A stretch of DNA of 64,000 nt from CAYSCZ01 sp051155775 (GTDB lineage Bacteria > Bacteroidota > Bacteroidia > Cytophagales > Cyclobacteriaceae), in assembly GCA_051155775.1 (NCBI GenBank), contig DAXETV010000013.1:62001-126000 (forward strand). The letters run 5' to 3'. Below are positions 52,918 to 62,183 of this stretch, piece after piece. How positions within the stretch are numbered: the stretch's first letter is position 1; each line of letters begins with the position of its first letter. Under the pieces are notes generated by a model. The model saw only the letters and a program-made list of their open reading frames with translations. It did no database searches and was not told the DNA's origin. Made by a program: the position numbers and the translations under genes.

Positions 52918-53739
52918 TTAATTGGTCTTGAGAGGGTGTCTCAGATTTTTTGCTTCGATGATGTCCATTTCAACGGCTCCCACAAACATTTTGGCTTTTA
53001 ATTTCAATGGCACTCTGTTTTTGTCATTTGACAACCATAACTTAATAGAGTTTCTACCATCGAAAATTTTGTTTTTTTCCATTAACGGAGCAAATACCAG
53101 TGCGTTTATTTTGCCTAATTTGGTTTTAACCTCATCTGTGCCAAGGTATAAAATCTTAAAATCATAGATTTTATCATCAAAAAATCCTTCAATTGATACG
53201 GTATCTCCAGGCGTGTAATCATCAAAATCCAATGTTCTGAAATAGTAGTAGCCACTCACTAAATCCTGACAATACTGAGGGATATGAAATTTAACTTTTT
53301 CCTTTACATTTTTGGTTTGTTTATCTAATCTGTAGACCAATGCTGAATCTTCTTCATGCAGGAAGTCAACCCTTTCATGTTTACGGTATTTATTTTCAGA
53401 GATGTGTCGATAGAAACGCATAGGTAATATTGAGGTGGTGTCAAGGTAAGATCCCCAATAATCTTCAACATCGTAAAAGAGGTTTGCTAACCCTACGGTA
53501 TATCCTTTCACTTCAATTTTATAACAAGGTCTTCCATTCACATATTCAATATTTTTACCAATGGTTAGCTCACCCTTGCCGGCATTCAGAAATCCCAGGT
53601 GGGCGCGATAGCTTAAAAATTCTTCAGTACCAAAACTGATGTTGTCAATAACTCTTAATTCATCCTGTGGCTTTACCAACAAGGACATCATAAGGACCAA
53701 TAAAATAATCAATATCGCAAGATTGATTAGTTTTTTCAT
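52918..53739 (-). CDS. DUF3108-type periplasmic protein
   Basis: 273 residues: signal anchor (about 1-24), then a beta-rich domain with GTEEFLSYRAHLGFLNAGKGEL (first part, 37-50), YCQDLVSGYYYFRTLDF (about 154-170) and the closing LWLSNDKNRVPLKLKAK block. This matches the DUF3108 family, whose role is unknown but linked to the envelope. Its ATG overlaps the stop of the Aminopep-family gene by four bases, so they are translated together. Confidence 0.8.
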   Translation of the reverse strand: MKKLINLAILIILLVLMMSLLVKPQDELRVIDNISFGTEEFLSYRAHLGFLNAGKGELTIGKNIEYVNGRPCYKIEVKGYTVGLANLFYDVEDYWGSYLDTTSILPMRFYRHISENKYRKHERVDFLHEEDSALVYRLDKQTKNVKEKVKFHIPQYCQDLVSGYYYFRTLDFDDYTPGDTVSIEGFFDDKIYDFKILYLGTDEVKTKLGKINALVFAPLMEKNKIFDGRNSIKLWLSNDKNRVPLKLKAKMFVGAVEMDIIEAKNLRHPLKTN

Positions 53740-54824
53740 AAATAAGAATATTTATTCTTCAAATAAGACAAAAAATCAGATGTATTACCACTAAATTCAG
53801 CATTAAAAAATTCTTTAAGCGTGTCTTTTTGGGAGTTATAACGCAAAAAAGACATAAAATATGCATTGTTAGGTAATCTCCTTTTGAATAAACGCTCATA
53901 TTTATCCTTATTGACAAAACTAATAGTATCGATGGTACTTATGATTTTTTGTATCATTTTACGCTTGTCATTTCTCATCTCCTCCCGGGACATGGTTTGG
54001 GTAAAATTGTTTAATAATGAATCAAGGGATCGGGTGCCTTTGATCAAATGTTGTCTAAATTTTTCATGATCATCAAGCGCATTAACATATTGAATTACTT
54101 CATCTGATCCATCACCGAACTTGTGCCTTAGAAATTCTTCTGCACCTATTTCACCGATTACACTAGCCAGGTTTTCACTCAACGTTGCATCATTTTTAAT
54201 ATAAATGGTTGAATGGGTCATTTCATGGATGATCACTTCTGCCAGCTGTCCAGCATCTCGCGATAGCATGTTTGACAGAATAGGGTCATCAAACCATCCC
54301 AGTGTTGACCATCCTCCAACTGACCGGAGACGCGTATCATATCCTTTTTCGATCAACCGCTCTTGTTCTTTTAATGCCATATTTTTATTGAAAAATCCTT
54401 TATAGGGAAATGAACCAAAAAAAGGAAAGCTCCATTCATAGGCTTCCAAAGTGAATTCTTTACATGCTGACAAATTCCACAACGTAGTTTTGCCCCGTTC
54501 ATCATAAAACGATTGATAACTTTCCGAATCAACTAAGCTTAAAGTGTCTTTTGCAAATATTTTTACTTCCTGGATGTATTTTATTTTCCGTTTCGTTTCT
54601 TCTGAATACTCCGCACTATTAAGTATTTTTTCGATTGGTTTCGCCTTTATTATCACTGATAACTGACCAATAAATTGTGCTGAAATGTATTTTATAAGGG
54701 GAAACTGCCAAACAAAAATTATAAGAATGGTGATTATGAGTATCGGAAGAATTTTTCTTTTCAAAATGTAGCGGACGATTGATTGAACAGTAAACCGAGA
54801 TAAAAGATTTTTGATTTTCACCAC
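53736..54824 (-). CDS. Aminopep-family zinc-metallopeptidase-like protein
   Basis: 362 residues of the predicted aminopeptidase family (PF10023 type). One N-terminal membrane helix (about 25-42) is followed by a domain with LSACKEFTLEAYEW (about 118-131), FPYKGFF (139-145), the GGWSTLGWFDDPIL block (about 170-183), the zincin motif HEMTH (200-204) with E201 as base, and E217 in SENLA as the probable third ligand. The layout says membrane-anchored zinc peptidase; substrate unknown. Overlaps the DUF3108 gene by four bases. A candidate -7 box lies at 54846-54853. Confidence 0.85.
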   Translation of the reverse strand: MVKIKNLLSRFTVQSIVRYILKRKILPILIITILIIFVWQFPLIKYISAQFIGQLSVIIKAKPIEKILNSAEYSEETKRKIKYIQEVKIFAKDTLSLVDSESYQSFYDERGKTTLWNLSACKEFTLEAYEWSFPFFGSFPYKGFFNKNMALKEQERLIEKGYDTRLRSVGGWSTLGWFDDPILSNMLSRDAGQLAEVIIHEMTHSTIYIKNDATLSENLASVIGEIGAEEFLRHKFGDGSDEVIQYVNALDDHEKFRQHLIKGTRSLDSLLNNFTQTMSREEMRNDKRKMIQKIISTIDTISFVNKDKYERLFKRRLPNNAYFMSFLRYNSQKDTLKEFFNAEFSGNTSDFLSYLKNKYSYL

Positions 54825-54845
54825 TTACCAATAAGGATAATATTT

Positions 54846-54853
54846 CAAATTTA
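54846..54853 (-). promoter_or_regulatory. Candidate -7 box of the Aminopep-DUF3108 pair
   Basis: Reverse strand TAAATTTG matches TAnnTTTG and lies 22 bases before the ATG at 54824. The -33 element is unclear. Confidence 0.4.
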
Positions 54854-54904
54854 TCGTTTACTTAATGACATTAAGCATTAAAGCTTATTAATAAAACACA
54901 TTTA

Positions 54905-56089
54905 ATGGGAATGACTAGGTTCATTGGGATCTTTTTAGTTGTTGCGCTATTTGCCTGCAGGCTCAATGCGAGCGATTCAATACCCATATTATTACTGGAT
55001 AAGCGAATACAGTTTGAAGTCACAGACGCTATCCATGATATGTATAATTTTGAATTTGACAGAGCGCAACGGCAGTATAAAATGCTTAAAGAGAAATATC
55101 CCTGGCATCCGCTACCATACTTTTTAATGGGATTGAATCTTTGGTGGCAGATCATACCAAACTTGGAAAATGAGGAATATGATGAAAAATTCCTGGCTTA
55201 CATGGACACGTCGGAATATCTAAGTCAGAGACTATTCGAAGAAGTCAGTGAAATTGAAGGGGCCTTTTTTTTGGCGGCTACTTATGCTTTTCAAGGTCGT
55301 TTATATTCTGAAAGAAAACAATGGCGGAAAGCAGCATTTGCGGGTAAGAATGCCCTCAAATACTTAGACTATACCCGTGGTCATGAAGATTTTAGTCCCG
55401 AAATATTATTTGGTGATGCGCTTTTCAACTACTATAGGGAATGGGTTCCGGAAAACTACCCCATTTTGAAATTCATCATGTTTATGTTTCCGAATGGAAA
55501 TAAAGATCTAGGAATACAACAATTGAAGGAAGTAGCCAGAAATGCCTTTTATACACGCACAGAAGCCCAATATTTTCTGATGCGTATCCTGGCAAGTGAA
55601 GGCAATGATCTCACTTCTGCATTGCAGGTTAGCAGATATTTGGCAGAAACTTTTCCTTACAATGCTTACTTCCATCGCTATTATGCAAGGTTATTATATC
55701 AAATGGGCAGGTACCACCTCGCTAAGAAAGAATCAATGGAAATCTTGAAAAGGATTAATGAAGGGCAGCCCGGATATGAGAGCAATAGTGGAAGATATGC
55801 TACCTTTTTTCTTGCGCATATAAACAAAACCCAGGGGCAGGATCTAATGGCGAAGGACTACTATCTCAGATGCCTGGAATTTGGAGAAAAGATTAATGCC
55901 CAGGAGAGGGGTTACTATATCTATTCTTTGTACCATCTCGGGAAGATCTATCAAAGTTTGGAGGAATTTGAAGAAGCTGAGGCGTATTATAAAAGAGTTA
56001 AAAAACTCACCAAAAGAAAACATCCGGCCAATAAGAAAAGTAGGGATGCCTTGAAGGGATTAAAGAAAGCTAGGAAAGCAAAGAAATGA
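54905..56089 (+). CDS. Secreted TPR-repeat protein
   Basis: 394 residues. Signal peptide about 1-22 (MGMTRFIG... LNAS). The rest is helical with TPR-like hairpins: an early repeat in HDMYNFEFDRAQRQYKMLKEKYP-type sequence (about 39-61), middle helices with WRKAAFAGKNALKYLD and AYFHRYYARLLYQMGRYHLAKKESMEIL, and a clear final TPR YHLGKIYQSLEEFEEAEAYYKRV. It probably acts as a scaffold in the periplasm or at a membrane. It diverges from the Aminopep gene and runs 20 bases into the convergent glycosyltransferase gene. Confidence 0.78.
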   Translation: MGMTRFIGIFLVVALFACRLNASDSIPILLLDKRIQFEVTDAIHDMYNFEFDRAQRQYKMLKEKYPWHPLPYFLMGLNLWWQIIPNLENEEYDEKFLAYMDTSEYLSQRLFEEVSEIEGAFFLAATYAFQGRLYSERKQWRKAAFAGKNALKYLDYTRGHEDFSPEILFGDALFNYYREWVPENYPILKFIMFMFPNGNKDLGIQQLKEVARNAFYTRTEAQYFLMRILASEGNDLTSALQVSRYLAETFPYNAYFHRYYARLLYQMGRYHLAKKESMEILKRINEGQPGYESNSGRYATFFLAHINKTQGQDLMAKDYYLRCLEFGEKINAQERGYYIYSLYHLGKIYQSLEEFEEAEAYYKRVKKLTKRKHPANKKSRDALKGLKKARKAKK

Positions 56090-56681
56090 TACCACTTTTT
56101 CTGGCGTCTTCTTCATTGTCAATATCGTTTAGTGTCGGTAGCAGGAAAAAAGACTTGTTTAGCGTTACAATGGAATCAATAGCTTCCTCCAGTACTTTAT
56201 CCGTACTGAAAGTTTTTCCTTCAAAAAGTTCGGGTATTAAACATTTCATACCTAAAAGGTAATATCCTCCATCGCTAGCAGGCCCTAAGACAACATCATA
56301 ATGACCAAGTCGATAAAAGCCCTCATTGATAATGGATGTATTTATTTCGTAGCAATCACTCCCTATAATAACTATTTTTTTATAGCCATTATTAAAGCCT
56401 TGTTTAAAAGCCGATTTCATTCTGTGTCCCAGTGGGCCTTTTTCCTGCACATGTTTTTTATAAAGATCGCTATCCCATTGATCAACAAAATCAATAAAAT
56501 CTGAATAAAATAATGCCTTATCCATGCTTAGCTTTGATGTTACTTTATGGGTATGGTCCATCAATACCCGGTATATTTTAAGCGCGATTTCATCTCCCAT
56601 TGTTGCAGCTATACGGGTTTTAACTGTTCCTTGCACGGTATTTTTTATAAAAATCATTAACTGATCTTGAACCATTTCCAA
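56070..56681 (-). CDS. DUF2064 / TIGR04282-family glycosyltransferase-like protein
   Basis: 203 residues with a GT-A-like nucleotide-sugar fold. Motifs: LMIFIKNTVQGTVKTRIA (8-25), where the family reads PxPGxVKTRL; GPLGHRM (about 83-89); IIGSDC (about 105-110), which stands in for the DxD site; and GPASDGGYYLLG (about 138-149). Members are called radical SAM/selenodomain-associated transferase 1, usually in carbohydrate clusters. It is last in a four-gene minus-strand glycosyltransferase run and overlaps the preceding gene by 25 bases. Confidence 0.85.
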   Translation of the reverse strand: MEMVQDQLMIFIKNTVQGTVKTRIAATMGDEIALKIYRVLMDHTHKVTSKLSMDKALFYSDFIDFVDQWDSDLYKKHVQEKGPLGHRMKSAFKQGFNNGYKKIVIIGSDCYEINTSIINEGFYRLGHYDVVLGPASDGGYYLLGMKCLIPELFEGKTFSTDKVLEEAIDSIVTLNKSFFLLPTLNDIDNEEDARKSGIISLLS

Positions 56682-57988
56682 TAAATATTCAGCTTTGTTA
56701 GATAAATTTCAAAAATGATAAAAAGACTTAGTATTGTGTATTCAATCACTATCCACAAAACATTAATTTCATACCCGCCATTTTTTTGATAACCCAGATA
56801 GGTGATAAAAATTAAAAATGACCAAATGACAGGAAACCTATAACGAGTCAGAACACTGATAGCAACCAATGTGATCATATACCACGGATGAACTGTGGTT
56901 GCAAAGGCAAAATAGATAATGAAGGAAAACAGAAATAATACCTCCAGTCTGATGTTTTTATTTTTATTGTAGATGATCATTCCCATTATCGACAGAAAAG
57001 TGAGCATACCCATAAGTGGTCCTATCCTGGAAATATAATTGTAGCCCTTTACCCAATAACCAATTTCCCTGGCAATTTGATAAATACTCCCATTGAACTC
57101 AAATTTTTTAAAGTACAATGAAATGCTTGAAGATAGGCCGTTGATGAAAGTATTATCGACTAATGGCAAAAAAAATAGAATTGTAAATAGAGCGGTATAG
57201 ACATATAAACGGATAAGATTTTTCCTTTCAAGTTTGAATAGAAAGGAAGGCAAAAGGATTATTGGGATCAGCTTGGTGGCTATTCCAGCACTCAACCCCA
57301 ATGAATTCAAAATAGCATGTTGTTTATGATAGCCTACCAGCCCTAATAATAAGAAAAAAGCCATCACTCCTTCAAAGTGCAGATTTCCTGAAGTTTCAAT
57401 AATCACTAATGGATTTAGGAAATACAGAAGTGCCGTATTTTTAGGTAGTCCTGATAAGGGTGCGAGCTTTCTGAGTAGAAAATAATTACCAATGTCAGTA
57501 GTAACTAAGATAACCCTCATAAAATTGACAGCTCCTAAAATACTGGTTGGAAATAAATATGCCGACAGAAAAAAGATCAGCTGATTTAATGGAGGATAAA
57601 TCGTAAAATAATCTGGGGAATTTAATTTATTGAACAAAGCATTATCTAACCCGGGTACAGTTTCATGGGTAAGGTAATAGACTGGCAAATTTGAAAATGG
57701 ATTGATGCCGGCATTTATTAATCTCCCATCCCAAATAAAGCGATAAAAGTCATCTGAGAGGTTAGGAAATGTAAAAAGCAATAAAAGCCTGGCCATAATA
57801 CCACCGGTGAAAAAGACAATTTCTTCCTTTAGATTAAAATATGCCAGCAGATAAAAAACAAAGGAGAGTGCATATAGAAAAATTATAAAGTTAGAATATC
57901 TGGGTGTGGTGCCTAACCAAAAAATGCATAAAACCAATAATGCGATGGAAACAATTCCAACGGCACGATTACCCTTAATTAGCGACAT
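56657..57988 (-). CDS. Membrane mannosyltransferase-like GT-C protein
   Basis: 443 residues with about eleven hydrophobic helices. The first periplasmic loop has SDDFYRFIWDGRLINAGINPF (first 20 at about 76-95), the hallmark of polyprenyl-phosphate-dependent GT-C sugar transferases (GT87-like), with catalytic-type Asp pair DD. It would transfer a hexose from a lipid-linked donor on the outer face of the inner membrane. The lipid donor could be made by the GT2 protein at 59446. It overlaps the preceding GT2 gene by 14 bases. Confidence 0.8.
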   Translation of the reverse strand: MSLIKGNRAVGIVSIALLVLCIFWLGTTPRYSNFIIFLYALSFVFYLLAYFNLKEEIVFFTGGIMARLLLLFTFPNLSDDFYRFIWDGRLINAGINPFSNLPVYYLTHETVPGLDNALFNKLNSPDYFTIYPPLNQLIFFLSAYLFPTSILGAVNFMRVILVTTDIGNYFLLRKLAPLSGLPKNTALLYFLNPLVIIETSGNLHFEGVMAFFLLLGLVGYHKQHAILNSLGLSAGIATKLIPIILLPSFLFKLERKNLIRLYVYTALFTILFFLPLVDNTFINGLSSSISLYFKKFEFNGSIYQIAREIGYWVKGYNYISRIGPLMGMLTFLSIMGMIIYNKNKNIRLEVLFLFSFIIYFAFATTVHPWYMITLVAISVLTRYRFPVIWSFLIFITYLGYQKNGGYEINVLWIVIEYTILSLFIIFEIYLTKLNIYWKWFKIS

Positions 57989-59444
57989 TTTTGACCGGAA
58001 TCAGTGAATGGTAGAATATGAAAAAATATCCGGCCATCAAGAGCAGATGAAAAAAGAATAGTCCGAAATCATTTAAAAGAAATGCACTGGCCAGCCCAAA
58101 AGCAAAGTACAAAGCAAATGTCCCTTCCATTAAGATGGATAAGCTGATTTTTCTATCAATATAAATATTAGTATGCCATTTATCTTTTTTATTGAGAATA
58201 TTGAACTTAGGCGTTCTGATAAATGATGATTTAATACCCAAATAGCCTTCAACCACCGCAATGGAATTATGTAGGGAGAGCCCCATAGAAAAGGCCAGGA
58301 ACAAGGGATAATTGAAAAGATAGTACTTTAAGGTTGTAACTGGTGATGTGTTTTTACTTGAATACCAGTAAAATAGACTTATGGCAACGAACCCTATAAT
58401 GAAAATACTACCAATGTTAAAATAGATTTCTAATGAAGGGTTATACGCCTTCAAATAAAGCATTGGGATACTTAAAGTAGCTGCGATCAGAAGCCAAAAG
58501 AATACAGAGCTGTTGAGAAGGTGGAAAAAAGCATGTGTTTTTGTTTTGATAGGTAATTTTGATTTTAAGACCCTGCTAAGATTCTTTTTAGCGGTCTCCG
58601 CGGCACCTTTATTCCACCTGTATTGCTGGGATTTTACGGCAGGCATGTAAACAGGCAGTTCAGCAGGGGATAAAACATCTTCAAGATAAATAAATTTCCA
58701 CCCTTTCATTTGGGCACGGTAGCTAAGATCAAGATCTTCTGTTAACGTATCAGCAGACCAACCACCAGACGATTCTATACAAGTCTTTCTCCATACTCCG
58801 GCTGTTCCATTAAAGTTTATAAAACTCCCTGCATTGAACCGCCCTTGTTGTTCTATAGAAAAATGAGCATCCAGGCCAAATGCCTGCACTTTGGTCAATG
58901 GAGAATACTGGCGGTTTATATGTCCCCACCGGGTCTGAACCACACCTATACTTTTATCTTCAAATGATTTTACAGTTTTTAGCAGGAAATCACTTTTTGG
59001 CAGGAAATCAGCATCAAATATTGCAATGAGTTCGCCTTTGGCAATATTTAACCCATATTTTAAAGCACCGGCTTTAAATCCTTCCCGGTTCTTCCGCCTG
59101 ATATGGTTAATATTGATTTTCTTGGTTTTTCGAATCTGGTCGATGGTTTCGGACGCTATGGCCGTTGTTTCATCGTCGGAATCATCCAACAATTGTACCT
59201 CATAATGCTGGGTAGGATAATCTATTTCAGCTATGTTTTTAAGTAACCTTTCTATTACATATTGCTCGTTGTAGACGGGCAACTGTATCGTCACAAAAGG
59301 GTATTGTGTTATAGGATCTTGAGGAGCCCTGGGGCACACATTTTTTTTCTTTAAGTAGTGAATAGCAAGGTTAAACTGAGCCAGACTGAATATACTCAAT
59401 ACCAAAAGTGAAGAACCGTATGCGATGATTATGATCCACTCCAT
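57975..59444 (-). CDS. Cellulose-synthase-like processive GT2 glycosyltransferase
   Basis: 489 residues: one N-terminal membrane helix (about 5-25), a GT2 catalytic domain with LLDDSDD (D88), the DxD as FDADF (143-147), the TEDLDLSYRAQ block (235-245) with catalytic Asp, and QQYRW (273-277), then three to four C-terminal membrane helices (about 305-470). These are the D, DxD, D, QxxRW motifs of CesA/CslA/mannan synthases, which polymerise and export beta-glycans. No PilZ domain or BcsB-type partner is present, so cellulose is less likely than a short mannan or glucan. Confidence 0.9.
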   Translation of the reverse strand: MEWIIIIAYGSSLLVLSIFSLAQFNLAIHYLKKKNVCPRAPQDPITQYPFVTIQLPVYNEQYVIERLLKNIAEIDYPTQHYEVQLLDDSDDETTAIASETIDQIRKTKKININHIRRKNREGFKAGALKYGLNIAKGELIAIFDADFLPKSDFLLKTVKSFEDKSIGVVQTRWGHINRQYSPLTKVQAFGLDAHFSIEQQGRFNAGSFINFNGTAGVWRKTCIESSGGWSADTLTEDLDLSYRAQMKGWKFIYLEDVLSPAELPVYMPAVKSQQYRWNKGAAETAKKNLSRVLKSKLPIKTKTHAFFHLLNSSVFFWLLIAATLSIPMLYLKAYNPSLEIYFNIGSIFIIGFVAISLFYWYSSKNTSPVTTLKYYLFNYPLFLAFSMGLSLHNSIAVVEGYLGIKSSFIRTPKFNILNKKDKWHTNIYIDRKISLSILMEGTFALYFAFGLASAFLLNDFGLFFFHLLLMAGYFFIFYHSLIPVKNVAN

Positions 59445-59445
59445 T

Positions 59446-60138
59446 TTATAAATATTTGAATATAGTCCAAAGTATTTTGTAGCCAGCCATGATCGTTCCC
59501 TTCACTGTTCCGGAAACCTTTGAAACACCAATTCTTTTCCGGTAGTTCACTGCCACTTCATGTATACTCAATTTATGTTTAGCAGCTTTCAATTGCATTT
59601 CTACTGTCCAACCATAGGTTTTGTCGGACATTTCAATTTTTTTGAGGGCGTCATATCTGATTGCCCTAAATGGTCCGAGGTCAGTAAATGAAACCTTAAA
59701 AAAAACTTTTATTAATCTGGTGGCCAGCCAATTACCAAAAACCTGGGGAATGGTCATGGAACCACTTTCTTTTTTCCCAAGTGCCCTTGAACCAATAACC
59801 AGATCTTTATTTTCATTGATTATTGGATTTATGAGCTTGTTCATTTCTTCCGGATAGTCAGAATGGTCTCCATCCAGGAAAACAATTATGTCTGGTTTTT
59901 GATCTGATTGATCAATGTATTCCAAACCCTTCAAACAGGCATAACCGTAACCTTTCCTCTCTTCTAATAGCCCCGTGGCACCATGCCCTCTTGCTACCTC
60001 TAATGTATTATCGCTTGAGCCATTATCCACCACCACGATTTCATTTACAAAATTCTCCGGGATTTCATTGATGACCTTTCCCACGGCATTTTCTTCATTA
60101 AGGGCAGGTATAACCACGATTATGTTCGGATTGGTCAT
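59446..60138 (-). CDS. Dolichol-phosphate mannose synthase-like GT2 protein
   Basis: 230 residues of soluble GT2 fold: VVIPALNEENAVGKVI (8-23), D38 in VVVDNGSSDNT, and DGDHSD (89-94) as the metal site. C-terminal membrane helices are absent, like DPM1/DPG synthases. It would load a hexose onto polyprenyl phosphate for the membrane GT-C enzyme. First gene of the four-gene run; the next gene begins one base later. Confidence 0.88.
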   Translation of the reverse strand: MTNPNIIVVIPALNEENAVGKVINEIPENFVNEIVVVDNGSSDNTLEVARGHGATGLLEERKGYGYACLKGLEYIDQSDQKPDIIVFLDGDHSDYPEEMNKLINPIINENKDLVIGSRALGKKESGSMTIPQVFGNWLATRLIKVFFKVSFTDLGPFRAIRYDALKKIEMSDKTYGWTVEMQLKAAKHKLSIHEVAVNYRKRIGVSKVSGTVKGTIMAGYKILWTIFKYL

Positions 60139-60212
60139 TTAAAAATAAAGTGCAATGATAAGATTTAATTAAATTAGACTGATGTCTATTATTTGACACT
60201 GGCCCTTAAAGA

Positions 60213-60659
60213 TTAGATTTCATAGCCAGAATCAATTTTAAGATTTTCGTTTATAGAACTATTTACTGCCATTTCATCACATCTTTCATTTTCAGGTTGT
60301 TCATTATGGCCTTTGATCCATTGTAACTTAATGTTATGATTTTTTGCGAGGCTAAGGTACCTTTCCCAAAGGTCTCTATTCTTTTTTCCCTTAAAACCTT
60401 TCTTGATCCAGTTTGTCAACCACCCTTTTTCAATTGCGTCAACCACATATTTTGAATCCGAGTAAATGACTATTTCCATTCCATCTTTCTTTAGGGCTTC
60501 TAAGCCGGCAATTACCGCCATTAGTTCCATTCTATTGTTGGTGGTTAGCCGATAGCCTGCAGAAAGTTCTTTGCGGTGGCCCTTATAAATAAGGATGACC
60601 CCATATCCTCCCGGACCTGGATTGCCCCTGGAGGATCCGTCTGTATACATTGTAATCAT
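60213..60659 (-). CDS. rnhA: Ribonuclease HI
   Basis: Cleaves RNA in RNA:DNA hybrids. 148 residues. Catalytic D7 (MYTDGSSRGNPGPGGYG), E45 (NNRMELMAVI), D68 (YSDSKYV), and D128 (NERCDEMA), with H118 in IKGHNE. Full-length and complete. It follows the aminotransferase after 14 bases. Confidence 0.97.
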   Translation of the reverse strand: MITMYTDGSSRGNPGPGGYGVILIYKGHRKELSAGYRLTTNNRMELMAVIAGLEALKKDGMEIVIYSDSKYVVDAIEKGWLTNWIKKGFKGKKNRDLWERYLSLAKNHNIKLQWIKGHNEQPENERCDEMAVNSSINENLKIDSGYEI

Positions 60660-60673
60660 TCTGTAGTGAGCTT

Positions 60674-61744
60674 TTAATCGTAATTTCTTGAGATAAAATT
60701 TTGAAGCTGTTGTATTTCTTTAGTTTTTAGTGCAGGAAAATTAGCTATTCGGAAGGTATTCGACTTTAAATCTCCATATCCGTTACCCAGAATGAATCCG
60801 GCTTCTTTCGCTAAATTTTTAATTTCTTTAACTTTTGATTCCTTATCCATGATCAGAGTAATTACCGTTCTTGATCTTAGTTTTTCATTTTTAATTAAGA
60901 AACCTGGGTTGACTTGATTGTCAAGTAATTCTTTCCATGCTTCATACCGATCTGTAACTTTCTTATGATTGTGAGCTATACCTTTAGACGCTTTTTGGGT
61001 CCGCATCAACAAATAAATATCCAGGACATTTGGTGTGTGATGAGTTTGCATTAATCTTGAATTTTTCAAGACAAAGCTTAAACTGTTATAGTGACTGGAT
61101 TCATTTATCTCCAGGGTTTTTTGAATGGCATTGGGGGAAAGGATCATTACTGCCAGGCCGGCAGGTAAACCAAAGCATTTTTGTACAGAAGCGTACCAAA
61201 TATCCGCCAGTTTGAAAGGGAGCTTGATGCCAGCCATAGAGGAGGTGGCATCTACGGCTATTAGGTTTTCAGGGTAGTCAGATCGCAGATCGCCAATAAT
61301 TTCTGTGGTGACCTGGGTTCCATTTGAGGTTTCATTTTGGGTAAGGCAAACAATATTATCACTTGGAATACTTATCTTTTTTAATGAAGGAAGCTCCTGA
61401 AGATCATATCGATGAGCTTCACAGTTAATATTAAGAAGTGTGGTGTAATCATACCATTTATGGCCAAAGGCTCCATTAAAGATATGATAGGATCCTAATT
61501 TTGAAGCAAGTGACTGAGCGATTATCTCCCAACATTCTGTAGCTGATGATACAAAAACTATTTCATAGTCTCTGGGGATGGACAATCGGGTTTTCAATAT
61601 TTTTTTGGTTTCCTTAACCAGGGAAGTAAATTCTTCGCTCCTGTGGTTTAAGGAAACAATATTATTCATGTATGCCTCATAAATGTACTCCGGAATGTTC
61701 GAATATACCCTTGATGGTCCCGGATAAAATGAAACTTTAATCAT
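60674..61744 (-). CDS. Class V aminotransferase (SerC/AGXT-like)
   Basis: 356-residue PLP enzyme of the phosphoserine aminotransferase / alanine-glyoxylate branch. PYR-phosphate contacts SSATECW (66-72), D165 in AVDATSSM, and the PLP lysine K189 in SVQKCFGLPAG. The N-terminus YPGPSRVY matches SerC-like starts (FxPGP). No serA or serB adjoin, so serine synthesis is likely but unproven. It overlaps the end of aroQ by eight bases. Confidence 0.85.
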   Translation of the reverse strand: MIKVSFYPGPSRVYSNIPEYIYEAYMNNIVSLNHRSEEFTSLVKETKKILKTRLSIPRDYEIVFVSSATECWEIIAQSLASKLGSYHIFNGAFGHKWYDYTTLLNINCEAHRYDLQELPSLKKISIPSDNIVCLTQNETSNGTQVTTEIIGDLRSDYPENLIAVDATSSMAGIKLPFKLADIWYASVQKCFGLPAGLAVMILSPNAIQKTLEINESSHYNSLSFVLKNSRLMQTHHTPNVLDIYLLMRTQKASKGIAHNHKKVTDRYEAWKELLDNQVNPGFLIKNEKLRSRTVITLIMDKESKVKEIKNLAKEAGFILGNGYGDLKSNTFRIANFPALKTKEIQQLQNFISRNYD

Positions 61745-62165
61745 TGACTAAAAAATAATTCAATGCTAGTTGGTATCCTGACAGGCCCAGACCAGAAATA
61801 ATCCCAACACAATGCTTACTTATGTAACTTTTTGATCTAAATGATTCCCGGGCAAAGATATTTGAAATATGCACTTCAATCACCGGGGCTGCCACCGCCG
61901 CGATAGCGTCAGCTATGGCTATGGAAGTATGGGTGTAGGCTGCAGCATTTAAAATTATACCATCATATTCATAACCCACCTGTTGTATTTTTTCTACTAA
62001 CCCACCCTCATGGTTAGATTGAAAATATTTCAGTTGCAGCGTATTAAATTTCTTCTTAAGCCCTTCAAAATAATCTTCAAAATTTCTGCTTCCATAGATA
62101 TCAACTTCCCGCTTTCCCAATAAATTAAGATTTGGCCCATTGATGATCATTATCTTCTTCTCCAT
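61737..62165 (-). CDS. aroQ: Type II 3-dehydroquinate dehydratase
   Basis: Third step of the shikimate pathway. Start set at ATG 62165 (MEKKIMIINGPNLNLLGKRE), because family members begin just before IxxINGPNLN; an ATG at 62180 is less likely. 142 residues, as usual. Catalytic-region motifs: GPNLNLLG, Tyr in VDIYGS (21-26), NAAAYTHTS (about 78-86) and EVHISNIFARE (about 99-109), with His and Arg. xerD starts 18 bases away on the other strand. Confidence 0.94.
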   Translation of the reverse strand: MEKKIMIINGPNLNLLGKREVDIYGSRNFEDYFEGLKKKFNTLQLKYFQSNHEGGLVEKIQQVGYEYDGIILNAAAYTHTSIAIADAIAAVAAPVIEVHISNIFARESFRSKSYISKHCVGIISGLGLSGYQLALNYFLVND

Positions 62166-62183
62166 ATGTATATTGCTCATATT

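Noticed and set aside
52900..52921. An AT repeat of TTAATATTAA units near the DUF3108 stop as a possible origin or protein-binding site
   Set aside because: Two short AT-rich copies are expected by chance in this base composition, and no DnaA-box-like sequence is nearby.
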